NCBI GenBank assembly: GCA_036504335.1
Contig: DASXVJ010000016.1
Span: 9,394 to 73,393 of the forward strand
Reading direction: 5' to 3'
Length of the DNA stretch: 64,000 bases
Origin: Fen-183 sp036504335
GTDB taxonomy: Bacteria > Acidobacteriota > Thermoanaerobaculia > UBA5066
Below, in pieces: positions 42,691 through 50,789 of the stretch; the first letter of the stretch is position 1, and each line of letters opens with the position of its first letter. Under the pieces are notes generated by a model. It did not search any database, was not told where the DNA came from, and was given only the letters and a program-made list of their open reading frames with translations. Made by a program: the position numbers and the translations under genes.

Positions 42691-43343
42691 TGTACGTCCA
42701 CGGCCTCGACCTCGGGCAGCAATCGGACTACACCGCGCACGTCATCATCGAGGCGCGCGTCCAGGAGCCGCGGGGCCTGGTGCGCCACGCCCTCGACGGC
42801 GAGCTCGTCCACCTGATGATTCACGCCGAGAGGTATCGGGGCGTCCCGTATCCCGAGGTCGTTCGTCGGGTGAAGCGGCGAATCGAATTCATCCGCGAGC
42901 ACGACCGGCGGCACGGGCGGAGGGATCAGGACCAGGTCCTCGCGGTCGATCGCGGCGAGGTCGGGAAGGCCGTCGTCGACATGCTCCGCGAGGCCCGGCT
43001 CGACGTCGACGACCTTCTCGCGGTCCAGATCACGGGCGGCACGGCGACGACCTTCGGCGACGGTTACGTCGGCGTCCCGAAGCGGGACCTCGTCTCGGTC
43101 GTCATGCGGACAGCGGCGGAGGGGCGCCTCCGGATCGCCGCCGAGCTCGCGCTCGCGAAGATGATCCAGGGCGAGCTCCGGACCTTCCGGGCGAAGCTCA
43201 CGGCCGCGGGAAACGACACCTTCGAGGCCGCGCGCCATAAGGACCACGACGACCTCGTCCTCGCGACGTCGCTCGCGCTCTGGACGGGCGAAAGGATGGC
43301 GGGGCCGCGGTTCTCCGGCTCCGTCGCCGTGAGTTGGGGATGA
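42690..43343 (+). CDS. Terminase large subunit, nuclease half (separate gene)
   Basis: 217 residues, beginning YVHGLDLGQQSDYTAHVIIE, the RNase H-like opening with the first catalytic Asp; VLAVDRGEVGKAVVDML supplies the second and HKDHDDLVLATSLALW the last acidic pair. This is the C-terminal nuclease domain of TerL, normally fused to the ATPase. The start codon overlaps the upstream stop by one base. Confidence 0.8.
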   Translation: MYVHGLDLGQQSDYTAHVIIEARVQEPRGLVRHALDGELVHLMIHAERYRGVPYPEVVRRVKRRIEFIREHDRRHGRRDQDQVLAVDRGEVGKAVVDMLREARLDVDDLLAVQITGGTATTFGDGYVGVPKRDLVSVVMRTAAEGRLRIAAELALAKMIQGELRTFRAKLTAAGNDTFEAARHKDHDDLVLATSLALWTGERMAGPRFSGSVAVSWG

Positions 43344-43356
43344 TTCTCCCTAGAAC

Positions 43357-43806
43357 CTATTCCGGTGCGGGTACGGTCGCCTTTGTGCTGCGGCAACCAA
43401 ACTCTCCGAATGTGGCTCCGGACTTGATGTCGCGAAATCTGACCTTGGAATTCGCTGCCCAACGAGAAAGCGCCGAAGAGTTCTTGGGGCACCACGCGGC
43501 GCCAATCCGCGCGAGCAACATCTCCCGATCCGGAAACGGTACGGACTCGAGGTCCTTTCGAGTCAAGAAGACATCCGCGTCGTCCCCTCCCTTAGACCTA
43601 ACTTCCACCGGACTACTTGGAGCGAGTTCGCTCGCGACCGCACCTTGCAGCCGGGTTATGCGCACGGGAGATCCGGCAGTCGGCTCATCGCTTTGGGCGA
43701 CTTGCTCCCGAACAAACGCGGGGAAGCCAGCCAGCCAAACCGAACCGGCGATCAAAACGAAGATTAGCGAGCCGATTTCCTCTCCCGAGAACTTCTTGTC
43801 GGCCAT
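43357..43806 (-). CDS. Reverse-strand membrane-anchored protein, candidate cargo gene
   Basis: 149 residues with one N-terminal helix (IGSLIFVLIAGSVWLAGFPAFV) and a polar domain thereafter. It is one of only two minus-strand genes in the element and has a lower GC3 than neighbours, as expected for a separately expressed cargo or conversion gene. GGGAG lies about 14 bases upstream of the ATG. No family recognised. Confidence 0.55.
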   Translation of the reverse strand: MADKKFSGEEIGSLIFVLIAGSVWLAGFPAFVREQVAQSDEPTAGSPVRITRLQGAVASELAPSSPVEVRSKGGDDADVFLTRKDLESVPFPDREMLLARIGAAWCPKNSSALSRWAANSKVRFRDIKSGATFGEFGCRSTKATVPAPE

Positions 43807-43899
43807 CTTCAGGGTGCTCCCGCGTTTTGAAGTCTTCTCATGTTACCGCCATGCGAGCGAGCCGAGGACAACTCCGTCCTGTCTCGCGGAAGAGATCCA

Positions 43900-44199
43900 A
43901 TGAGCGAGACACGGGAAATCGAGAGCGCGTCCCCGGACGAGCTCGTCGCGATCATCGGCAGACTCGAGGCCCTCAAGGCGAAGGCCTGGGCGCGCCTTAT
44001 GGCGCCGCGCGAGGCCCCGACGAAGGCGCCGGACCGGACGATCAACGCGCGCCAGACCGCCGAGATTCTCGGCGTGGGGAAGGATTGGGTTTACGCCCAC
44101 GCCGACGAAATCCCCGGCTCGTGGCGGAAGGGAAAGGTCCTCCGGTTCTCCGCGGCGGCCGTCGAGGCGTGGAAGAGCGAGAGGCCGAGCGTAAGATGA
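43900..44199 (+). CDS. Excisionase-like helix-turn-helix protein
   Basis: 99 residues. TINARQTAEILGVGKDWVYAHADEIPGSWRKGKVLRFSAAAVEAW (about 48-92) is a MerR/excisionase-type winged helix as in phage Xis and binding-domain proteins. The ATG at 43900 has GGAAGAG upstream; an earlier in-frame start lacks one. It overlaps the integrase start (ATGA), fitting a recombination directionality factor. Confidence 0.7.
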   Translation: MSETREIESASPDELVAIIGRLEALKAKAWARLMAPREAPTKAPDRTINARQTAEILGVGKDWVYAHADEIPGSWRKGKVLRFSAAAVEAWKSERPSVR

Positions 44200-45392
44200 G
44201 CGAAGAAATGAGCAGGGGAGACGGTCGAGTCTTTCGGCGCGGCGCGCGCTGGTACGTCGCCTATTACGGGCCCGGCCCCGACGGGAAGGCGACGAAGATC
44301 CGCGAGTCCGCGGGCGAAACCGAGAAAGAGGCCCGCGCTCTCCTGAAGGACCGCATCCGCGCCGTGGCGAACGACCGCGACGGCCTGAAGAAATTCGTCC
44401 CGCCCTCCGCTCGCGGCGTCTTGATGAAAGACCTCTTCGACGCGGTCGTCGCGGACTACGTCATCAAGGGCCGCAAGTCTCTCCGCACGATGGAGCACCA
44501 CCAGACGCGGCCGCGCACCGCGTTCGGGCATCTTCCCGCCGTCGCCGTCACGACCGAGCGCGTCGCCGCCTTCATCAAGGCGCGCCTCGACGAGAAGGCC
44601 TCGCGGGCGACCGTGGACCGCGAGACGGAGACGATCGCTCGGGCGTTCTCCCTCGCGAACGAGGGCGACGGGACGAAATACTTCCCGCCTCACATCCCGA
44701 AAACGCTCGTCAAGAACCGGAACGCCCGGAAGGGATTCGTCGAGCGCGCCGACTTTGACGCGATCCTCGGGAAGATCCCCGACGCCGACTTCCGCGACCT
44801 CCTCGAATTCTTCTATTGGACGGGAATGCGGCCGGGGGAGATTTGCTCCCTGACGTGGGCCGACGACGACGGCGAGAGCATCATCCTCGCGGCCGGCGAG
44901 GCGAAGACCGACACCGCGCGGAGCATCCCTTACTCGCGCGTCCCCGAGCTCGCCGCCGTCATGGCGCGCCGCGTGGCGGGGAAGTCCTCGTCGCCCCTCA
45001 TCTTCCACCGCAAGGGGCGGACGATGGCTGGGACGACGGGCGGCTTCAAGAGGCACCTTCGCGAAATGTGGCGCGAGGCGTGCGCGGGCGTCGGCCTCGA
45101 GGGCGCGATCCCCTATGACCTCCGCCGCACGGCGATCCGGAATATGGTCAGGGGAGGTGCGTCCGTCAACGCCTCGATGGGCGTCTCGGGTCACAAGACG
45201 CACGACACGTTCCGGCGCTACGACATCATCGACACGGCCGACCGGGTGAACGCGCTCGTCGGCGCCGCGGCCTACGTCCAGACACAAGCGAAGGACCGGA
45301 AGGTCCTCGCCTTCGGGAAGGCGGCCGCGTCGGGAACGGGCCCAAAGACGGGCCCAAAGCGGGGCGGCGATTCACGGAAGGGCCGAAAATAG
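44196..45392 (+). CDS. Tyrosine site-specific integrase
   Basis: 398 residues. An arm-binding start (RGARWYVAYYGPGPDGKATKIRESAGETEKEARALLKDR), a core-binding domain (about 70-170) and the catalytic domain with Arg in FYWTGMRPGEICSLTW, LRRT (the His of HxxR is Asp here), GVSGHKTHDTFRRY with His and nucleophilic Tyr. It catalyses integration into the tRNA-Pro 3' end. The C-terminus encodes GTGPKTGPKRGG from GGGCCC repeats, and attR starts 28 bp after the stop. Confidence 0.92.
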   Translation: MSEEMSRGDGRVFRRGARWYVAYYGPGPDGKATKIRESAGETEKEARALLKDRIRAVANDRDGLKKFVPPSARGVLMKDLFDAVVADYVIKGRKSLRTMEHHQTRPRTAFGHLPAVAVTTERVAAFIKARLDEKASRATVDRETETIARAFSLANEGDGTKYFPPHIPKTLVKNRNARKGFVERADFDAILGKIPDADFRDLLEFFYWTGMRPGEICSLTWADDDGESIILAAGEAKTDTARSIPYSRVPELAAVMARRVAGKSSSPLIFHRKGRTMAGTTGGFKRHLREMWREACAGVGLEGAIPYDLRRTAIRNMVRGGASVNASMGVSGHKTHDTFRRYDIIDTADRVNALVGAAAYVQTQAKDRKVLAFGKAAASGTGPKTGPKRGGDSRKGRK

Positions 45393-45419
45393 GGCCGACA
45401 GTCTCGGCCCTCCGGTGCA

Positions 45420-45446
45420 TTCGAATCCCACCGTCCCGACCATCTC
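45420..45446 (+). other. attR core
   Basis: 27 bp identical to the tRNA-Pro 3' end at 32085-32111; beyond it the two sequences diverge at once. This marks the right boundary of the element. Confidence 0.9.
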
Positions 45447-45647
45447 GACTCCTCCCCGCGAGCAATCCCGTGAGTGGCTCGTCCGGCCCGCCGGGACTAT
45501 GTTCGGGGCACGCAAATCGAGTTTCTCGGCCGCCTGGCGTTCGGATTCCGGAGTCGAGGAGATCCCGACGGGATCGCCGCCCGGGAACGCGAGATCTCGC
45601 TGACCGTGCCTGCGACCCCGTGCGTCCACGGAATTGGCGGAGCGTGG

Positions 45648-45815
45648 ATGACGCCTTCGACGTGCCCTGAGTGCAGGGCCCTGATCGAGGCATCGCAGGT
45701 CGCCGCCCGGGCGCGGATGCGCGCGGCGCGCGAGGCGCAGTTCGTCCGGGAGGTCCGCGAGGAGCTCGGGAGACGGGAGGCGCTGCGGCGCACCAGACCG
45801 GTCCGCGGGGCCTGA
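45648..45815 (+). CDS. Small CxxC hypothetical protein
   Basis: 55 residues, MTPSTCPECRALIEASQ followed by an Arg/Glu-rich helix. Codon third positions are mostly G or C and GGCGGAG lies upstream. An upstream extension to 45474 in the same frame is less convincing. It may be zinc-binding; no family recognised. Confidence 0.4.
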   Translation: MTPSTCPECRALIEASQVAARARMRAAREAQFVREVREELGRREALRRTRPVRGA

Positions 45816-45873
45816 GAATATTTCTCGCCCGGACGTGTCGATTTCGGGGAATCTCGGTCGTCGTGTGATTGAG

Positions 45874-45890
45874 GGCCGGGAATCCCGGCC
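45874..45890 (+). promoter_or_regulatory. Perfect hairpin in the leader of the DGPF gene
   Basis: GGCCGGGA, one base, TCCCGGCC: an 8-bp inverted repeat ending 3 bp before the AGGAG ribosome site of the next gene. It could be an operator or affect translation. Confidence 0.4.
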
Positions 45891-45906
45891 GAAAGGAGAC
45901 GACGAA

Positions 45907-46332
45907 ATGCGATTCCTGGTGATGGTGAAGGCCACGAAGGACAGCGAGGCGAGCGTGATGCCGAGCGAGAAGCTGCTCGCCGACATGGGGAAGTTCAACG
46001 AGGAGCTCGTGAAAGCCGGCGTCATGCTCGCCGCCGAGGGACTTCAGCCGAGCTCGAAGGGGGCGCGCGTCCGGTTCTCCGGGAGCCAGCGCACCGTGGT
46101 CGACGGGCCGTTCACGGAGACGAAGGAGCTGGTCGCCGGCTTCTGGCTGTGGCAGGTGAAGTCGAAGGAGGAGGCGATCGAGTGGGTGAAGCGCTGCCCG
46201 AACCCTCATGAAGGCGATTCCGAGATCGAGATCCGGCAGATCCTCGACATCTCGGACTGGGGCGAGCTCACGCCCGAGCTGCAGAAGATGAAAGAACGGC
46301 GCGAGAACTTCGCGAAGCAGCAGAAGAAGTGA
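45907..46332 (+). CDS. YCII/DGPF-domain protein
   Basis: 141 residues. MRFLVMVKATKDSEA and the motif VVDGPFTETKELVAGFWLWQVKSKEEAIEWVKRCP define the DGPF branch of the YCII superfamily. These proteins are characteristically encoded beside ECF42-type sigma factors, as here. An AGGAG site lies upstream of the ATG. Biochemical role is not established. Confidence 0.85.
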   Translation: MRFLVMVKATKDSEASVMPSEKLLADMGKFNEELVKAGVMLAAEGLQPSSKGARVRFSGSQRTVVDGPFTETKELVAGFWLWQVKSKEEAIEWVKRCPNPHEGDSEIEIRQILDISDWGELTPELQKMKERRENFAKQQKK

Positions 46333-46371
46333 CGGAGCCCGCCGCGGGGGACGATGCTCTAATCGTCTCCC

Positions 46372-47643
46372 GTGGCGGACCCCGAGTCCCATCGCGCGAT
46401 CGACGCGATCTGGCGCATCGAGTCGTCGCGGCTCATCGCGGCCCTCGCGCGCGTCACGGGCGACGTGGGGCTCGCGGAGGACTTCGCCCAGGATGCGCTC
46501 GTCGCCGCGCTCCAGCGCTGGCCCGAGACGGGCGTGCCGGACAACGCCGGCGCATGGCTCATGGCCGTGGCCCGGAACAGGGCGATCGACCACCTCCGGC
46601 GCGGGCGGCGCGTCGAGCGCGCGCACGGGGAGATCGGCCGCGACCTCGAGGCGGAGCGCGAGAGGGCGGTGGCCGACCTCGACGCGGCGCTGGACGACGA
46701 CATCGGCGACGACCTCCTGAGGCTCGTCTTCACGTCCTGCCATCCCGTCCTGGCCCGCGAGGCGCGCGTGGCGCTGACCCTGCGCCTCCTCGGGGGGCTC
46801 ACGACGGCCGAGATCGCGAGGGCCTTTCTCGCGCCGGAAGGCACGATCGCCCAGCGGCTCGTGCGCGCGAAGAAGACGCTCGCCGACGCCCGCGTGCCGT
46901 TCGAGGTGCCGCGCGGCCCGGAGCGGGATGCGCGCCTCTCCTCGGTGCTCGAGGTTCTTTACCTGATCTTCAACGAAGGCTACGCCGCGAGCGCGGGTGA
47001 CGACTGGATGCGCCCGCAGCTCTGCGAGGAGGCGCTTCGTCTCGGCCGGATCCTGGCGACCCTCGCACCCTCCGAGCCCGAGGTCCACGGCCTCGTCGCG
47101 CTCATGGAGATCCAGGCTTCGCGGGCGAAGGCGCGGATCGGACCCCGGGGAGAGCCCGTCCTGCTCCTCGACCAGGACCGCGGCCGATGGGATCACCTGC
47201 TCATCGGGCGCGGGGTCGCGGCTCTCTCGCGCGCCGAGGCGCTCGGCGGCCGCGGGCCGTATGTGCTGCAGGCCGAAATCGCCGCGTGTCACGCGCGGGC
47301 GCGCACGGCGGGGGAGACGGACTGGGCGCGGATCGCCGCGCTGTACGGCGACCTCGCCGGCGTGGCGCCGTCCCCCGTCGTCGAGCTGAACCGCGCGGTC
47401 GCGGTCGGGATGGCGGACGGCCCGGCCGCGGGCCTCGCGCTCGTCGACGCGCTCGCGGGGGAGCCCGCGCTCGCGGACTACCACCTCCTGCCCAGCGTGC
47501 GTGGCGACCTCCTCGCGAAGCTCGGCCGCCCGGACGAGGCGCGGGAGGAGTTCGAGAGGGCCGCGGCCCTCGCCGCAAACCGCAGGGAGCGCGAGCTGCT
47601 CCTCGCCCGCGCCGCGGCCTGCCGGCCAAAAGAATTTCCTTGA
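46372..47643 (+). CDS. ECF42-like RNA polymerase sigma factor
   Basis: 423 residues. Region 2 (AEDFAQDALVAALQRWPETGVPDNAGAWLMAVARNRAIDHLRR) and region 4 (LTLRLLGGLTTAEIARAFLAPEGTIAQRLVRAKKTL) are normal for ECF factors; the 230-residue C-terminal extension (VLEVLYLIFNEGYAAS...ELNRAVAVGMADGPAAGLALVDAL...GRPDEAREEFERAAALA) is TPR-like and typical of ECF42, where it replaces an anti-sigma factor. GTG start eight bases after TCTAAT. Partner is the upstream DGPF protein. Confidence 0.88.
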   Translation: MADPESHRAIDAIWRIESSRLIAALARVTGDVGLAEDFAQDALVAALQRWPETGVPDNAGAWLMAVARNRAIDHLRRGRRVERAHGEIGRDLEAERERAVADLDAALDDDIGDDLLRLVFTSCHPVLAREARVALTLRLLGGLTTAEIARAFLAPEGTIAQRLVRAKKTLADARVPFEVPRGPERDARLSSVLEVLYLIFNEGYAASAGDDWMRPQLCEEALRLGRILATLAPSEPEVHGLVALMEIQASRAKARIGPRGEPVLLLDQDRGRWDHLLIGRGVAALSRAEALGGRGPYVLQAEIAACHARARTAGETDWARIAALYGDLAGVAPSPVVELNRAVAVGMADGPAAGLALVDALAGEPALADYHLLPSVRGDLLAKLGRPDEAREEFERAAALAANRRERELLLARAAACRPKEFP

Positions 47644-47664
47644 CGTCGAGACTCGGTCGCCGTA

Positions 47665-47684
47665 ACTTAACCATGCGGTTAAGT
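47665..47684 (+). promoter_or_regulatory. ArsR-type palindromic operator
   Basis: ACTTAACCATGCGGTTAAGT is a perfect 8-bp inverted repeat around ATGC, 14 bp before the ArsR start. TTAACC..GGTTAA palindromes of this form are found before ArsR genes linked to SRPBCC proteins. Confidence 0.8.
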
Positions 47685-47698
47685 ACGCCGCACCGAGC

Positions 47699-48091
47699 AT
47701 GACGCCCGCACCCGACGCCCTCAGCTCCACGTTCTCCGCGCTTGCGGACCCCACCCGGCGCGCCATCCTCGCGCGCCTCGCCTCGGGGGAGGCGGGCGTC
47801 ACGGAGCTCGCGAAGCCGTTCCGCATGAGCCTGCCGGCCGTGTCCAAGCACCTGAAAGTGCTCGAACGCGCCGGGCTGATCGGCCGGGGCCGCGAGGCGC
47901 AGTGGCGCCCGTGCCGCCTCGAGGCGGGCCGGCTGCGCGAGGTCGCGGACTGGGTGGAGCACTACCGCCGTTTCTGGGAAGAGAGCTTCGACCGCCTCGA
48001 GGACTACCTGCGCGACCTGAAGGCGCAGGAGGCGAGGAAGAAATCCGCGAACAAGGAGACCCCCCATGCCCGCAAGACCCGCCGTCCGTGA
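47699..48091 (+). CDS. ArsR-family regulator
   Basis: 130 residues. FSALADPTRRAILARLASGEAGVTELAKPFRMSLPAVSKHLKVLERAGLI (about 12-62) is the winged-helix domain; no metal-binding Cys motif is present, as in the SRPBCC-linked subgroup. Autoregulation through the palindrome upstream is likely. The end overlaps the SRPBCC start by 26 bp. Confidence 0.88.
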   Translation: MTPAPDALSSTFSALADPTRRAILARLASGEAGVTELAKPFRMSLPAVSKHLKVLERAGLIGRGREAQWRPCRLEAGRLREVADWVEHYRRFWEESFDRLEDYLRDLKAQEARKKSANKETPHARKTRRP

Positions 48092-49499
48092 GGCCGCGCC
48101 CGAGGCGCCCGAAGTCGTCGTCGTCTCCCGCCTCTTCGACGCGCCGCGCGCGCTCGTATGGGAAGCCTGGTCGTCGCACGCGCAGCTGGCTCGCTGGTGG
48201 GGGCCGATGGGCTTCACGGCGCCGCGGGGCAGCGTCGAGCTGCGCCCCGGAGGGCCGTTCTCGCTCGTGATGCGCGCGCCGGACGGGCACGAATACCCGA
48301 TGGAGGGTTTCGTCCGCGAGGTCGAAGCGCCCGCGCGGCTCGCGTGGTCGGCGCTCGTCCACGACGGGATTCGCGTCGAAACGGTCGTGACGTTCGAGGA
48401 GGAAGGCGGGAAGACGCGCCTCACCGTGCGGCAGACCGTGCCGAGCGACCCGAACATGGCCCGCGGCCAGAAGCCGGGCTGGTCGCAGTCCCTCGAGCGC
48501 CTCGCGGCGGCGCTCGTCGAGTCGAACGCGGCGGGCGCGTCCTCGAGCCCGACGGCCGACCGGGAGATCGCCACGTCGCGCGTCTTCGACGCCCCGCGCG
48601 ACCTCGTCTGGCGGGCGTGGACCGACCCGAAGCACGTCGCGCACTGGTACGGCCCGAACGGGTTCACGGTCACGACTCACGAGATGGACGTGAGGCCCGG
48701 CGGGGTCTGGCGGCTCACGATGCACGGCCCGGACGGCACCGACTACCCGAACCTCACCCGGTACGTCGAGGTCGTCCGGCCCGAGCGCCTCGTGTACGAG
48801 CACGGCTCGGCAGAGCGCGACGAGGACCGGTTCGACGTGACGGTCACCTTCGCGGACGAGGGCGCCGGAAAGACGCGCGTCACGACGCGGATGGTCTTCG
48901 CGACGCGGGAGCGGCGCGACCGGATGGTGAACGTCTTCGGGGCGCTCCAGGGCCAGCGCCAGAACCTGGACCGGCTCGAGGCGCACCTCGCCGCGCTCGG
49001 GGACGGGCCGAAGCTCGTCCTGACGCGCACGCTCGACGCGCCGCGCGACCTCGTGTGGAAAGCCTGGACGGAGCCCGGGCGGCTCGCCGCGTGGTGGGGC
49101 CCGAAGGGCTTCGCCTGGGCGCGCGGGACGATGGACCTGCGGCCGGGCGGCATCTTCCACTACGGCATGACGGCCCCGGACGGGAAGACGACGATGTGGG
49201 GCCGGTTCGTCTACCGGGAGGTCGTCGAGCCCTCGCGCCTCGCCTTCGTCGTGTCCTTCTCCGACGAGAACGGCGGCGTCACGCGCCACCCGATGGCGGC
49301 CGAGTGGCCGCTCGAGATCCTCAACGTCCTCACGCTCGAGGAGTCGGGGGGGAAGACGACGCTCACGCTCGAGGGCTGGCCGCTGCACGCTTCCGAGTCC
49401 GAGCGCAGGGCCTTCGAGGGCGGCATCGGTTCGATGGAGAAGGGCTTCGCCGGGACGTTCGACCAGCTCGTGGCCTACCTCGCGACGGCGGCCGCATGA
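48066..49499 (+). CDS. Triple SRPBCC (AHSA1-like) domain protein
   Basis: 477 residues made of three successive AHSA1-type domains, starting near residues 15, 162 and 318. Each repeats the same landmarks: a FDAPR-x-LVW-x-AW opening, a WWGP or WYGP motif, and RPGG followed by APDG or GPDG. Single-domain versions of 150-160 residues are the rule; a threefold fusion is unusual. These domains form hydrophobic ligand cavities. AGGAG lies 8 bases before the ATG, and the stop overlaps the DoxX gene. Confidence 0.87.
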   Translation: MPARPAVREAAPEAPEVVVVSRLFDAPRALVWEAWSSHAQLARWWGPMGFTAPRGSVELRPGGPFSLVMRAPDGHEYPMEGFVREVEAPARLAWSALVHDGIRVETVVTFEEEGGKTRLTVRQTVPSDPNMARGQKPGWSQSLERLAAALVESNAAGASSSPTADREIATSRVFDAPRDLVWRAWTDPKHVAHWYGPNGFTVTTHEMDVRPGGVWRLTMHGPDGTDYPNLTRYVEVVRPERLVYEHGSAERDEDRFDVTVTFADEGAGKTRVTTRMVFATRERRDRMVNVFGALQGQRQNLDRLEAHLAALGDGPKLVLTRTLDAPRDLVWKAWTEPGRLAAWWGPKGFAWARGTMDLRPGGIFHYGMTAPDGKTTMWGRFVYREVVEPSRLAFVVSFSDENGGVTRHPMAAEWPLEILNVLTLEESGGKTTLTLEGWPLHASESERRAFEGGIGSMEKGFAGTFDQLVAYLATAAA

Positions 49500-49909
49500 G
49501 GGCGCCGGGGCCGTTCTCGAAATGGTCTTCCTGGGCTCCGCAGCTGCAGAGCCTCCTGCGCATCGTGGCGGCCGCGCTCTTCATCCTTCCCGGCACCATG
49601 AAGCTCTTCGCGTTCCCCATCGGGGTTCCTCCCGCCGGAGGGACGGTGCCGCTCGTCTCCCAGCTCGGGCTCGGCGCCGTCCTCGAGGTCTTCGGCGGGG
49701 CGCTGATCCTCCTGGGCCTCTTCACGCGCCCCGTCGCGTTCGTTCTCGCGGGCGAGATGGCCGTGGCGTACTTCCAGTTCCACGCCCCCAAGGGCTTCTG
49801 GCCGATCGTGAACGGAGGCCAAGGCGCGATTCTCTTCTGCTTCGTCTGGCTCTACTTTTCCGCGGCGGGCGCCGGTCCGTGGAGCCTCGACGCCGCGCGG
49901 GAAAGGTGA
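49496..49909 (+). CDS. DoxX-family membrane protein
   Basis: 137 residues with four hydrophobic helices. SLLRIVAAALFILPGTMKLF, a GAVLEVFGGALILLGLFTRPVAFVLAGEMAVAYFQFH central segment and GEGA-like loop are typical of DoxX. Often part of SRPBCC/ArsR clusters. Start overlaps the upstream stop (ATGA). Confidence 0.85.
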   Translation: MRAPGPFSKWSSWAPQLQSLLRIVAAALFILPGTMKLFAFPIGVPPAGGTVPLVSQLGLGAVLEVFGGALILLGLFTRPVAFVLAGEMAVAYFQFHAPKGFWPIVNGGQGAILFCFVWLYFSAAGAGPWSLDAARER

Positions 49910-49980
49910 GGACGCCCCGCCGGAAACAAACTCCCCGCGGCCCCGTACTCTCGAGCGAGACTCAGCGTCAGGAGGAGACG

Positions 49981-50751
49981 ATGGCCGAAGTGACGTCACA
50001 CGCCCCCGGGGCGTTCTGCTGGATCGAGCTCGCGACGACCGACCAGAAGGCGGCGAAGGACTTCTACGCGAAGCTCTTCGGCTGGACCTTCACGGACAAC
50101 GAGATGGGCCCCGGCATGACCTACACGATCTTCCAGCTGAAGGGGCGCGACGCGGCCGCGTGCTACACGCTGGACGCCGCGAAGATGCCCGGCGTGCCCC
50201 CGCATTGGATGCTCTACGTGGCGACCGGCGACGCCGACGCGTCCGCCCGCCGCGCAGGCGAGCTGGGCGGGAAGGTCACCGCGCCGGCGTTCGACGTCAT
50301 GGACTTCGGGCGCATGGCGGTCCTTGCCGACCCGACGGGCGGGAACTTCTGCGTCTGGCAAGCGAAGGCGAACACGGGCATCGGCATCCAGGACGAGCCG
50401 GGCGCGTTCTGCTGGGGGCAGCTCAACACGAGCGAGACGGCGAAAGCCGAAGCGTTCTACACGGCGCTCTTCGGCTGGAAGGCGAAGACCGGCACGGGCG
50501 GGGGCATGACGTACACGGAGTGGATCCTGGGCGGGAAGCCGATCGGCGGGATGATGGCGCCCCCGGACGGAGCCCGCGTGCCCGCCCACTGGCTGCCGTA
50601 CTTCGCCGTCGCCGACTGCGACGCGGCAGCCGCCCGGGCCGCGGCGCTCGGCGCGAGAACGTACGTCCCGCCCACGAACATCGAGGGCACGGGCCGCTTC
50701 GCCGTCCTCGCCGATCCGCAGGGCGCCGCGTTCGCGATCTACCGCGGGTAG
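49981..50751 (+). CDS. Two-domain VOC (glyoxalase-like) protein
   Basis: 256 residues with two VOC halves: GAFCWIELATTDQKAAKDFYAKLFGW...VLADPTGGNFCVWQ (10-128) and GAFCWGQLNTSETAKAEAFYTALFGW...VLADPQGAAFAIYR (140-255). The VOC fold usually binds a divalent metal; members include glyoxalases and dioxygenases, so the reaction is unknown. The ATG has a GGAGG site upstream. Confidence 0.87.
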   Translation: MAEVTSHAPGAFCWIELATTDQKAAKDFYAKLFGWTFTDNEMGPGMTYTIFQLKGRDAAACYTLDAAKMPGVPPHWMLYVATGDADASARRAGELGGKVTAPAFDVMDFGRMAVLADPTGGNFCVWQAKANTGIGIQDEPGAFCWGQLNTSETAKAEAFYTALFGWKAKTGTGGGMTYTEWILGGKPIGGMMAPPDGARVPAHWLPYFAVADCDAAAARAAALGARTYVPPTNIEGTGRFAVLADPQGAAFAIYRG

Positions 50752-50789
50752 GATTGCGGCCACATTTCACCAAAGTAAGGAGTCGAGCC

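Larger units (their letters stand above)
32085..45446 (+). mobile_element. 13.4-kb tRNA-Pro-integrated phage-satellite-like element
   Basis: A perfect 27-bp direct repeat (TTCGAATCCC...GACCATCTC) lies at the 3' end of tRNA-Pro and again at 45420-45446, directly after the integrase gene. Between them are a methyltransferase-nuclease fusion, a P63C protein, small unknown proteins, primase-helicase, TerS-like, split TerL, a reverse-strand membrane protein, excisionase-like protein and tyrosine integrase. No capsid, portal, maturation protease, tail or lysis gene is visible. This mixture (replication, packaging and integration without structure) suggests a satellite that borrows particles from a helper phage. 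Defective prophage is the alternative. Confidence 0.85.

Noticed and set aside
44091..45287. Long minus-strand frame across the integrase gene
   Set aside because: It is the antisense shadow that high GC3 produces; composition is Arg/Asp/Val-rich with no domain.
45474..45647. Upstream extension of the small CxxC protein, or a remnant of the element
   Set aside because: Codon bias is weak before 45648 and no ribosome site is present; I kept only the shorter form.
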